DNA of 16,899 nt from Parvularia atlantis (taxonomy: Eukaryota > Opisthokonta > Rotosphaerida). The stretch spans positions 1 through 16,899 of the forward strand of contig CALSCO010002528.1 in the NCBI GenBank assembly GCA_943704415.1, read 5' to 3'. The translations under genes and the position numbers were made by a program. Under the pieces are notes generated by a model. The model worked only from the letters and a program-made list of their open reading frames with translations, had not been told where the DNA came from and did no database searches. Shown one piece after another: positions 1 to 10,266 of this stretch; position 1 is the first letter of the stretch; the number at the start of each line of letters is the position of its first letter.

Positions 1-119
1 GGGGGGTGTGTGATGCGAGCGCGTGCCTGGAAGCGCGGCGTCTTCCACCAGGCGTCGACGTCGGCCACCTCGGCGGCGAAGGCGGCCTCTTCGTGCGCGA
101 CAAACTCCTTGGACGACAT
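1..119 (-). CDS. ICL1: Isocitrate lyase, 5' fragment (runs off the left edge)
   Basis: The minus strand from the ATG at 119 encodes 31 residues, MSSKEF followed by EEAAFAAEVADVDAWWKTPR and FQ. This matches the amino-terminal pattern of fungal and plant isocitrate lyases, where an acidic helix leads into AEV-x2-V-x-WW-x3-RF before the KRPYSA region. Isocitrate lyase splits isocitrate to glyoxylate and succinate in the glyoxylate cycle, needed for growth on fatty acids or acetate. After the CAG codon ending at 27 the frame stops resembling the family. The next bases on that strand are GCACGC, so an intron with a GC donor may begin at 26, in keeping with other GC-AG introns here. No GT lies between there and the edge. 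Only about 6% of the protein is visible, so the call rests on this one motif. It is divergent from the P5B ATPase gene. Confidence 0.68.
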   Translation of the reverse strand, partial: MSSKEFVAHEEAAFAAEVADVDAWWKTPRFQARARITHP

Positions 120-320
120 GGCTCACGGGGCGAGGCGGGCTCGAGAGGCAAGTGCGGCGGGCGGCAGCGGCTTTATGAGCGAGGAGGCAGTGCGAACAGC
201 GTGGCGGGCGTGTGCTGCTGCCGGCCGCCCACGAGGGCGCGCCAGGACGGGTCAGCGCGCGGCCGGCTGATCGCGCGCGCCCATTGGCCGCATCTAATCG
301 GGGGCGTCACGCACGCCACG

Positions 321-370
321 CGGGCCCGGCACCGCCCGGCACCGCCCGGCATCACCCGGCATCACCCGGC
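321..370. repeat. Five tandem 10-bp units ending CCCGGC
   Basis: The units cover 321-330, 331-340, 341-350, 351-360 and 361-370. Each is a variable tetranucleotide (CGGG, ACCG, ACCG, ATCA, ATCA) followed by CCCGGC. The period is close to one helical turn, so a protein binding each unit would sit on one face of the DNA. It lies in the divergent promoter of isocitrate lyase and the P5B ATPase. Confidence 0.85.
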
Positions 371-387
371 GCTTTTCACGCGCGTGC

Positions 388-413
388 CACCCGGGTAAAC
401 ACTTTTCCGGGTG
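388..413. repeat. Inverted repeat CACCCGG/CCGGGTG around GTAAACA
   Basis: CACCCGG (388-394) and CCGGGTG (407-413) are exact inverted copies separated by 12 bases. The spacer side includes GTAAACA (395-401), a consensus forkhead site. CGG-containing dyads are typical targets of fungal Zn2Cys6 regulators, so this may be an operator for either flanking gene. That role is inference. Confidence 0.5.
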
Positions 414-481
414 AAGTGCCTCTGTCACTCATGCTGATCGCGGGCACTGCTGTTTGCGTTTCCAGCAACAGTTTTCCTCGG

Positions 482-3400
482 ATGGCGTCGTGGCCCGACG
501 CGTTCGCGGTGTCAAACCGCGCGTCGCCGGTCAACGCGCTCGCGGCGGGCGCGCACGCGGCGAGCAAGCGCGAGCAGTTCGAGAAGCAGCAGGCGCAGCG
601 CAGCGAGGACCGCGGTGCGGCGCTTGACAGCTCGAGCGAGGACAACGCGATCCTGACCGTGCAGGCCGCGTACTTTTACGCGTGGTCGTGGTGGCGCGAG
701 CTGCTGTTCTGGCTGGCGTGCCTGGCGAGCGGCCTGACGCTGCTGCTAATACTGCGCTGGAACCACGACTGGCACGGTGCGGCGACGCGCGGCTGGCGTG
801 GCCGTTCAGCCGCTCAATCACCCCGCGCTCGCAGCCGCCCTCCGTTATCGCCGCGTCGACCCGGACGACCCCGAGGCCGACTACGTCCTCGCCATGTCGA
901 CCGACCACTACCACACGCTATGCGCGATCGAGACGCTCGACCCCGTCAGCCGCAAGTGGATGCGCCGGCGCCCCGGCCCGAGTGAGTGCTGCTCGTTCGA
1001 GTGGCGCTCGACGCGCTTTTGGTTCAACCCGACGTCGCGCACATGGACGCGCGTGCAGTTTGACGTGGCCCAGCCGTACCGTGAGCTGCACCGGCGGGCG
1101 GCAGCAGCGGCGTGGCACGAGAGCGTGGCGAGCCCGGACGAGCGCAGCGTGCAGCGCACCGACCGCATCAACATGTACGGCATCAACGTGCTCGACGTCA
1201 AGCCCAAGCCGTTCTGGGTGCTGCTGCTCGAGGAGGTGCTGCGGCCGTTCTTCGTGTTCCAGGTGTTTTCGATGGCCGTGTGGTTTACGCAGGTGCGGCC
1301 GCGCGCCGTTGTCGCGGCTGGCGTGACGAGTGCGTATCCGCGCGCAGGACTACGTCGTCTACGCCTACACCGTGCTCGCGCTTTCGGTCGTGGCCGTGCT
1401 CAACACGACCTACACTACGTGGATCAACATCCACGACTTGCAGCGCCTGGCCAAGTCGGACGTGCCCGTGCAGCGCCTCGAGTGCACAACGGGCGCGCCC
1501 GAGGAGAGCGCGGGCTTGGGCTGGTCGCCGCTGCCGACGCTGCGTCCCGTGCCCGGCATGTCGAGTGAGCTCGTGCCCGGCGACCTCATCCAGATCACGT
1601 CGGACCTCGTCCTGCCGTGCGACGTCGTGTTGCTGACGGGCAGCTGCGTCGTCAACGAGGCCATGCTCACGGGCGAGAGCGCGCCCGTGCTCAAGGCGTC
1701 GCTGCCGGCGCAGATGGACACCGTGTTCAACCCGGCGGGCGAGCGCGACACCAAGTATCTGCTGTTCTCGGGCACGCGCGTCGTCCAGGCCCGCGCCTCT
1801 CCGCAGGCACCCTTCCCCGTCGAGCCGCTGCGCACGCAGGGCAGGAGCGCCGCCGCGACCGCCGAGCCGTCGGTGCTGTGGCAGCTGTCGAGGGACGCGG
1901 CCGCCAAGGCGCTGGGTGACCACCTGCGTGCGTCGGGCGCGAGCGACGCCGAGGTGATCGCGGCCGAGAAGGGCTTCCGTGCGACGTGCCGCGGCCCGCC
2001 CTTGCCCGTCGTCGGCATGGTCGTCCAGACGGGCTTCTCGACGGCCAAGGGCCAGCTTATCCGCGGCATCCTCTACCCGAAGCCGTCCAAGTTTGACTTC
2101 CAGCGCCAGAGCTACAACTTTATCCTGGTGCTGCTGCTGGCGTGTCTGGCCGGAAGTCTCGCGACGGTCGCGTTCTCGGTCCAACAGGCGCGTCACACTG
2201 CGTGCGCACCGCACGCTGGCTGATGACACGCGCGCACGCGCACGAACAGGGCGTTGACGGCCTGGACGTGTTCAAGGCGTGCCTCAACCTGCTCACCGTA
2301 ACGATCCCGCCGGCGCTGCCGCTGGCGCTCTCGATCGGTCTGTCGGCGGCCATGTTCCGTGTGCAGGGCCTTGGCGTCTTTTGTACGTCGCCGCCGCGCA
2401 TCACCGCCGCGGGCCGGTGCGCACACGCCTGGTGGCGTGCAGCTCGCTGACGACGCGGCACAGTGTCAACTGCCTGTGCTTCGACAAGACTGGCACGCTG
2501 ACCGAGGAGGGCCTGACGCTTGAAGGTGTGCAGTCGCTCGAGGTGGCCGAAGACAAGCTCAGGGTGCGCGGCTGACCCGCTGCGTCTGACGGCTGAGCGT
2601 GCTGGGGAGCAGACCGGCGCGATGGAGCGGCAGCTGTCGTACTTTTACCACATGACGATGTCCAGCCGCGGCACCAAGTCCGTGTTTGCAGGCGCGAGTG
2701 CCGGTGCGTCCGTGAGGTCTCGAACGTCGCGCGTGCTGACCTGTGAGAGCGCTGCCAGACGCCCTCGGTCCGGCCGACCTCGCCAGCTCGCTGCGCCTGG
2801 GCATGGTGCACGTGCTCGCGGCCTGCCACGGCCTCTCGGCGCTGCAGAACGTGCCGCCGTCCAAGGCCGTGCCGGCGGCACTGCACATGCCCAAGGCCGT
2901 GCGGATCAGCTCGGACGACACAGCGGGTGCATGCACTCGTGTGCTCGGGTCGACGCGGCTGTGCTGCTGATCGCGCGGCCTTGTTGCAGAAGAGTCGCCG
3001 GCGGGCGGTGACACGCAAAAGTCGATCGTGTACACGATGGAGCACGTGCGTCCGGACTGGCAGGTGGTGGCCTCGCCCAGTCTGACGCACGCACGCGCGA
3101 CGCAGCTCAAGGCGCACTTTGTGGGCGACCCGCTCGAGGTGCAAATGTTCCTCAGCACGGGCTGGTCGTTCTTGGCGCGCACGGACGGCTCCGAGTCCGA
3201 GTCTGAGTTTGACATGGGTGCGCGTACACATTGCGGTGCGTGCCGGCGCTGAGGGGTTGCGTGCGCAGCTGGCTTCATCGCCCTGCCGCCGCCGGACGAG
3301 TCGCTCGCGAACGACGTCTGGTCGCTGCCGTCGCTGCCGCGCCACGTCGACACGATCTTGTTCCCGCCCGCGTCGTTTGTCACGGCCAACTCGCAGGGTG

Positions 3401-6400
3401 CGGCTGGTGGTGCGGGCGCGGCTGCCAGCGATCGCTGATCGTCGGGCACGGCAGCGCTCGCGATCTTGCGTCGCTTCGACTTTGATTCGTCGCTGCGCCG
3501 GATGAGCGTCGTTGTGCAGTACGTGCCCGTGGACCTCGTGCGCCCGACCAAGAGCGACAAGGCGCGCGCGGACGCGACGCAGTACGCGATCCTCACCAAG
3601 GGCGCGCCCGAGAGCATCCGGGTGCGTGCGCGCAGGCGGTCTGCGCATGAGCGACGGCTGATGCGCGCTCGTGGGCAGGACATCTGCGAGCCGTCGACCG
3701 TCCCGGCCGACTTCCAGGCGACGCTGCGCAGCCTCACGATGGAGGGCTTCCGCGTGCTCGCGTGCGCCGTGCGCCCGCTCAGCTCGGCCAGCGGCGGCGA
3801 CCAGACGGGCGACGCCGTGCTGTCGCACCTGATGACGGGCTCGCGCGCGGCGCTGGAGCAGAAGCTCCTGTTCACGGGCTTTCTCGTGATGGAGAATAAG
3901 CTCAAGAAGGAGACTTCGCCCATGCTCGAGAGCTACATCCGCGCCGGCCTGCGCTGTGTCATGGTCACGGGCGACAACCCGCTCACGGCCATCGCCGTCG
4001 CCAAGCGCTGCGGCCCGTTCTTCGTCCGCCCGTCGCGCCGGCTGTGCCACCTGGACCTCGAGACGCCGAATGAGCCCGGGCAGCTGCAGCTGCCGGTGCG
4101 CTTGGGCCGTTCTCGCGTGCGGCTCACACGACTGTGAACGCAGCGGCTCGTGCTGCGCGACGTCATGCGGCCCGACGTGGCCATCGACCTGAACGACCTC
4201 CTGCGCGGCCGCATCCCCGGCTACCACGTCGCGCCCAACCCGTACTTTGACGCTGGCGTCCCTCAGAGCCGTGCGTGATGGCCGCGATGGGCGCGCGCGC
4301 AGTCCGCGTCGCTGACTGCGCACAACAACACAGCGACGATCGGCGAATCCCAGGCTGCGCCGTATGGGCTCCTGCGCACGTGGAGCGAGACGTCGGCCGA
4401 CGTAGACTTTGTGCGTCGCACGCGGGCCGTGCACGACCGCCGCTGCCGTGCTGAGTGCCGCCCCGCAGGCTGTGACGGGCGCGGCATTTGTGGCGCTGCA
4501 GTCACAGCACGACGACATCCTGCGCGAGCGCGAGTTGGCGCAGCATAAGGCACGCGCGCACGGCAACCTGCGGGCCTCCCGCTGAACGACGCCGCAGGAC
4601 CGCGACACCATGGCGCGCGTGCGCCGCGCGTTTGGCCGGCTATTTGCCACGCGCTCGTGGCCGGCGTACGACACGATCGGCGAGCAGGGCAAGCTGCTCG
4701 CGCCGATTGTGCGCACCGAGACGGGCCAGGACGTGCCGCTGACGCCGCTGCAAGTCGTACTCGGCCGTGCCAACATCTTTGCGCGCATGTCGCCGCAGAA
4801 CAAGCAGCAGCTGATGACGTCGCTGCAGGACATGTCGTACGTCGTGTGCATGTGCGTGCGCGTGCGCAGGATGCATCGGTGGGTCGGGCCGGCAAAAGGG
4901 GGCTGAACCGCTGCTGGCGCAGGACCGGCGACGGCGCCAACGACTCGGGCGCGCTCAAGACGGCCGACATTGGCATCAGCATCCAGGCGAGCGCGCCCAT
5001 TCCGGTCGTCGAGGAGATGAAGGCCGTGGAGGCCGCTGGTGAGACGCGGATTGTGCGCGCGCGCTAGTGCTGACATCGCAGCCACACCGCCAGCTGCCGA
5101 TGACAACAGCAGCCTGCTGTACCGCGCGCTCGTGCGCGTCGGCCTGCGGCGCGCCAACAAGTCGGTGCGCCTCTTGCGCTTGCCCACCCTCGTGCGCCTG
5201 CAGCTAATGTGCGCGCGTGGGGCAGAGCGCGGAGGCCGACTCTGTGGCCGCGGCGCCGTCGATCGCCGCGCCATTCTCGACCCAGGTACGCGCCGCGCAT
5301 GCGCACTCGGTTGCGAGACTGACACGCGCGATTGCTGCGTGTAGATCGCACACATCGGCGCCGTGCACATCGTGCTGACTGAGGGGCGCTGCTGCCTCGT
5401 GTCGACCTTTGCCATGTTCAAGTTCATGTTCTGCTACGGCCTGATCCAGTTCACGTCGGTCATCGTCCTGTATAAGCTCGTGCTCGAGCTGGCCGACTAT
5501 CAGTACCTGTGGGCCGACCTTGGTGCCGTGCGCGCGCTCGCTGTGCCACGTGCCGTGTTGCTGACGCCTGCGACGCGGCAGGCCTCGTCTTCCCGCTCGT
5601 GCTCACGATGCCGCTCATCACCGCGCAAAAGACACTATGTCGCGGCCGCCCCGAGTCGGACCTGCTCGCACCGTCGGTCTTCCGCAGCGTGCTCGGCCTG
5701 AGCGCTATCGTTGTCGGCTTCCAGGTGCGCACAGCTCGCGCGGAGGCCTGCCTTGACTGTGCCGCGCGTCGCCAGGGCGTCGCCGCCGAGATGTTGCACA
5801 TGCAGGACTTTTACGAGCCGCCGATCATCGGCGACGGCAGCGACGCGACCGACACAATGTTCAACGTCGATACGACCACGTCGTACCTGTTCTCAAGCTT
5901 CCAGTACATTGCCGTCGGCATCGCCCTGTCGCAGTCGTTCGGCCTCTTCCGCCAGGTGCCGGCCGAGCGCGCCGCGCGGCGCGGCGCGTGTGGGAGGCCG
6001 CTGCTACTGACGTGTGCGCACTCGACGCAGCCGCTGTATCACCACTTTTTGCTGTGCGCGGTCTTCATCACGCAGCTGGTCGTGTGCGTGCCGTGCCGGC
6101 TGGCCCCCGGTGCCGCGTGTACGCCCGCGTGCTCATGCTTGCGTCTGCCTACGCGCAGCATGTCCGTGTTCCTGCTCGCGCCGAACGACGGCATCGCCGA
6201 GGCGTTCTCGCTCGCGCCGCTGGACGAGACGTTCCGCTGGCGCCTGTGGGGCCTCGCGCTCGGCAACTGCGTCGTGTTTGCGCTGTTTGAGCGCTTCTGC
6301 GTGCCGCATACATCGCCCGACGAGGTGCGCGCTGGCTTGCCTGTGGGCGCCTGAAGCCGCCGCTCACGCGCTGCCCACGGCCCTTCCGTCAGGAACCGTT

Positions 6401-6596
6401 CGACGTCGAGGGCGTGCTGCGCGAGCTGCCGCCTGCGCCCGTGCTCGACCGCAGCGGCCGCATCAAGGCCGCCGCGCCGCCGCCCGCGCCGCGCCCCGAC
6501 TTCCAGCCGACGCTGCTGCCCAAGATGCGCTGGCGCAAGCCGGCCTACGTCGTCGTGGACGAGGTCGCGTCGCCCGTGTGGAGTGCGCTGGCGTGA
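482..6596 (+). CDS. YPK9: P5B-type P-type ATPase (vacuolar/lysosomal polyamine-cation pump, YPK9/ATP13A2 family)
   Basis: Joined exons encode 1593 aa, within the usual range for fungal P5B pumps. Order: amino-terminal hydrophobic helix (about 74-91), actuator-domain TGES (359-362), P5B signature PPALP in the membrane (551-555), phosphorylation site DKTGTLT (from D594), nucleotide-binding KGAPE (from 874), TGDN (978), hinge TGDGAND (1201-1207), then the carboxy-terminal helices. PPALP separates P5B from P5A (PPELP). Relatives export polyamines from vacuole or lysosome and protect against metals. Exons: 482-776, 835-1292, 1348-2187, 2250-2416, 2464-2563, 2613-2703, 2759-2926, 2990-3217, 3269-3397, 3455-3621, 3679-4095, 4144-4270, 4334-4410, 4469-4549, 4598-4851, 4923-5038, 5082-5164, 5226-5285, 5345-5522, 5582-5724, 5776-5955, 6031-6083, 6159-6324, 6393-6596. 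Two introns use GC donors. The exon 3 end is the least certain boundary (2178 with a poor GT donor is possible). The start at 482 is chosen over 431 only by position. Confidence 0.93.
2188..2249 (+). other. Probable GC-AG intron in the P5B ATPase gene
   Basis: CAG/GCGCGT begins the intron and CAG ends it at 2249, with a CTGAT branch-like site inside. The 62-nt length gives the frame shift needed to join the helix before PPALP. The only frame-compatible GT donor, GTCCAA at 2179, fits local donors poorly. Confidence 0.6.
4550..4597 (+). other. Probable GC-AG intron in the P5B ATPase gene
   Basis: AAG/GCACGC to GCCGCAG, 48 nt, with CTGAAC as the likely branch site. Without removal the frame ends at an in-frame TGA (4583-4585). 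The upstream GT dinucleotides that I checked give the wrong phase, so a GC donor is the simplest reading. Confidence 0.7.
5039..5225 (+). other. Insertion-coding segment in the phosphorylation domain of the P5B ATPase
   Basis: In most P5B pumps GIS runs directly into SEAEASVAAPF. Here GIS (residues 1217-1219) is followed by roughly 47 residues that I do not recognise, including the run PPAADDNSSLLYRALVRVGL, before the counterpart AEADSVAAAPSIAAPF resumes at about 1268. The extra residues span the end of one exon, an 83-nt exon (5082-5164) and two introns (5039-5081, 5165-5225). Confidence 0.6.
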
Positions 6597-6669
6597 AGGC
6601 CGCGCGCCGACAGGCATCTGTTCCTTCCTGCCCCTACGCCACTTGATCACACGCGAAACGAGAGCACGC
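6597..6669. other. Convergent intergenic spacer between the P5B ATPase and NDUFA7
   Basis: Only 73 bp separate the two stop codons. I see no canonical AATAAA signal, so the 3' UTRs of the two genes probably overlap. Confidence 0.6.
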
Positions 6670-7240
6670 TCACGCGGCCCGGTGGTACGAGTCGGGCGAG
6701 GTGCGGAGCAGGCGCGGCGTCCCGGGCGTCGGTGGCAGCTGCGCGAGCGCGCCGGCGTTCTGCAGCGGAACTCTGCGCGTGCGTCGCGGATGCGTCGCGG
6801 ATGCGTCAGCATATCGAGGCGAGCGCAGCCGGGTGGGAGATTCACGCAACGGGAGCGGCGCCTTGGTCGGGTCCGGCAGCTGCTTAAGCGCGGCGGCCGT
6901 GAAGACCACCGGCTTGCCGAGGTCGGCGCGGCGCGGGTCGCGCGTGAAGTAGTAGTTCTTGGCGAGGCGGTCGGCCGGCGTGGCTGGGCGCTCGTACGCG
7001 GGCGGGCGACCGTCGACGCCGTGGCGCGCGCCGCCCTGCGAGCCCGGCGAGGGGAAGCGGAACTGGCCCACGCGGTACACCGCCGAGTCGGTGAGCTCGT
7101 CGGGGTTCTGCGCCGTCGCATCGGCTCAGCCGGCATGCGTTGCGCGCGGCGCGTCATGTGCGGCGCACGATCTTGATGTAGCGGCGCAGCGTCTGCCACC
7201 ACGGCTGCGTGTACACCCAGCGGCTGAGCGGCGTCGTCAT
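6670..7240 (-). CDS. NDUFA7: Mitochondrial complex I accessory subunit NDUFA7 (B14.5a)
   Basis: Three exons (7240-7169, 7107-6846, 6770-6670) join to 144 aa. The diagnostic block is the LAKNYYFTRDPRR stretch followed by a proline-poor segment and KQLPDPT. It aligns with LSNNYYCTRDGRRE of animal NDUFA7, a small peripheral subunit of NADH:ubiquinone oxidoreductase. The amino terminus (RWVYTQPWWQTLRRYIKI) is basic and aromatic, as in this family, and has no separate cleavable presequence that I can define. The carboxy end (LPPTPGTP) is proline-rich. Intron 2 (6845-6771) ends in a tandem CAGAG. Only the second AG keeps the frame that reads to the stop at 6670. Presence of this gene implies a proton-pumping complex I, unlike S. 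cerevisiae. Confidence 0.85.
6781..6802. repeat. 11-bp direct repeat inside NDUFA7 intron 2
   Basis: GCGTCGCGGAT occurs twice in tandem (6781-6791, 6792-6802), just upstream of the 3' splice site on the minus strand. It lengthens the distance between the CTGAC branch site and the acceptor, and looks like a slippage duplication. Confidence 0.8.
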
Positions 7241-7379
7241 CCTGTGCGCGCGGGCGCGGAGGCGGGGGGGGGGCGGCGGCCGCCGCGTGAGCGATGCGTG
7301 AGCGGCAACGAGCGCGATGCGGAGGCGGATGCGGATGTCATAGCAAATGTGAATTACCAATGAGACCAAACTTTTTAAC
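7241..7379 (-). promoter_or_regulatory. NDUFA7 promoter with CCAAT box
   Basis: This 139-bp spacer lies between the WDR53-like stop and the NDUFA7 start. It holds a run of ten G (7264-7273) and an unusually AT-rich patch (about 7340-7379). In that patch CCAAT (7357-7361) lies about 117 bp upstream of the ATG. The fungal HAP/CBC complex is known to bind CCAAT boxes of respiratory genes, so control of this complex I gene by it is plausible. The AT-rich patch may also serve as 3' end signal for the upstream gene. Confidence 0.5.
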
Positions 7380-8598
7380 TCAAACCGCTTGCAGCTCGAC
7401 CGCGTTGTCGCCCGCACAGGCCACGGCAACGACGCCCGCACCCGCGCCGGCGAGCGCGTTGACCTTGCGGCTGAGATCGTGTGTTGTGGCGAGTCGCGGC
7501 GCGTCGGGTGTGGCGAGGTCCCAGACGCACAGCAGCCGGTCGTTGCCGCCCGAGACGAGCGTGCGGCCACCAGCGAGGAAGGTGCTGGCACGACGGACAG
7601 CGCGTCAAGGTGGCGATGGAGGGGGTAAACGCGGAATAAAGCTGCGCACCACGCGCCGACCGAGTGCCGGTGCCCGCTGCCGACGTGCGAGCGCCAGCGC
7701 ACGCGCCGCTGCTGCAGACCGACAAGGGCTACGGTGCCGTCGCCGAGCGCGGCCGCGAGCACGCTGCCGTCGGGCGCGATCGCTGCAGCGGCCGTCAGAC
7801 TGGAGGGCTGCACCCGCTCGCACAGGCGGCGCGCACCCAGGTCGTTGACGAAGGGCGGGTTGCACATGCGCGCGACCACGTCGCCCTCCCCGCCGTCGTC
7901 GCCCGCGCCAAAGTCAAGTGCGGCCAGGCGCCTGGCGCGCGAAAAGTCCCACAGCACCAGCGCGCTGTCGGCCCCGCCCGTCGCCAGCTCCCATGGCCGC
8001 CCCGGCCGGAACGCGACACACGCGTGCACCTGCCCGCCGTGCACGCCGCGCAGGCGCTTGAACGGCTCGGCCGCGCCGCCCAGCGTCGCGCGCTCAACGA
8101 CCGTCACGTCGCCCCCGTCGTCCGCCACGGCCACGAAGCGCCGCGCGCCGTCGCGGCTCAGCGCGATGCGCCCGACGTCCTCGACTGCCGGTGGCCGCCG
8201 CCACGCTGACGACGTCGCATGTGCCGCGGTCAGCACCAGCGGCGCCGTGCCGCGGCGCAGGTCAAAGTGCAGCACGTCCCGCCCAGCCGCGACGTACGCC
8301 GTCCGCCCGTCGTCGTCCAGCGCGACATCGGCCTGCGCAGGGGCCGGATCAGCCCTTGGTGCGTGTGCTGTGCCCGTGCGGCCGGACCACAGCGATGCCG
8401 AGGGTGATGCCGCGCGTCGCCTTGCCCGCGCGCACGTCCCACAGCCGCGCCGAGCCGTCCTGCCGGCGCGTCCCGCATCAACGGGGCGCTCGGGCCTCGC
8501 GCGCGCAGCACCTCACTGCCTGACAGCAGCAGGTCCGCGCCCGTGGCCGCCGCGAGGCACACGACATCGCCGCGATGGCCCGTTAGGCGCGTCGTCAT
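7380..8598 (-). CDS. WD-repeat beta-propeller protein, WDR53-like
   Basis: Four exons (8598-8512, 8459-8391, 8332-7650, 7584-7380) give 347 aa, close to human WDR53 (358 aa). WD-type blades can be seen: LTGHRGDVVCL with DGSARLWDV, a central VHACVAFRPGRP with SALVLWDFSRARRL, APDGSVLAAALGDGTVALVG, and VSGGNDRLLCVWDLA near the end. The VAFRPxRP...LWxxxxAR pattern, the MCNPPFV stretch and the terminal KVNAL are shared with WDR53. In animals that protein is listed among the DDB1-CUL4 ubiquitin-ligase substrate receptors. A receptor or scaffold role here is inference. Its start lies only 45 bp from the epimerase stop on the same strand, so its promoter must overlap the end of that gene. Confidence 0.78.
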
Positions 8599-8643
8599 TC
8601 AGTGCGCGTGCGAACAAACATGGACAAGCGCCTCCGCTCAAGC

Positions 8644-10235
<1,592 letters not shown>

Positions 10236-10266
10236 CCTGACTTCCGAACGAGCATTAGCGTGACGG
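10236..10266. promoter_or_regulatory. 31-bp divergent spacer between epimerase and RPC82 start codons
   Basis: The two ATGs (10235 on minus, 10267 on plus) are separated by only 31 bases, including the slightly AT-richer CGAGCATTAGCGTGAC. Both 5' leaders and core promoters must overlap here or lie within the opposite gene, for example in the first epimerase intron (10213-10160). Confidence 0.6.

Larger units (their letters stand above)
120..481. promoter_or_regulatory. Divergent intergenic region between isocitrate lyase and the P5B ATPase
   Basis: This gene-free stretch must hold both promoters. It contains an ATTGG (CCAAT on the minus strand, 283-287), about 165 bp upstream of the isocitrate lyase ATG and pointing towards it. 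It also has five tandem 10-bp units (321-370) and an inverted repeat (388-413) flanking a GTAAACA forkhead-type motif (395-401). Its right part (about 400-480) is less GC-rich than the genes, as expected of a 5' leader. I see no clear TATA box. An in-frame ATG at 431 could extend the ATPase by 17 residues. Confidence 0.6.

Noticed and set aside
212-481. Upstream extension of the ATPase frame to 212
   Set aside because: The extra residues are low-complexity and read through the tandem repeat and promoter-like region; no family similarity.
2179-2249. GT donor GTCCAA for P5B intron 3
   Set aside because: It is in phase but unlike the GTGCG donors of this region; the CAG/GCGCGT donor nine bases on fits better. 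Kept as an alternative.
2401-5427. A 1008-codon open frame on the minus strand
   Set aside because: It is antisense to the P5B ATPase exons, rich in Arg, Ala and Ser with no recognisable domain. High GC makes stop codons rare and yields such shadows.
482-6596. P5B ATPase as a frameshifted pseudogene
   Set aside because: Each frame change coincides with a GT or GC donor, usually a CTGAC/CTGAT-like branch site and an AG acceptor in the right phase, and all catalytic motifs survive.
6039-7202. A 387-codon open frame on the minus strand covering the ATPase 3' end and NDUFA7
   Set aside because: It crosses two genes in a frame lacking family motifs; the NDUFA7 motif is in another frame of the same strand.
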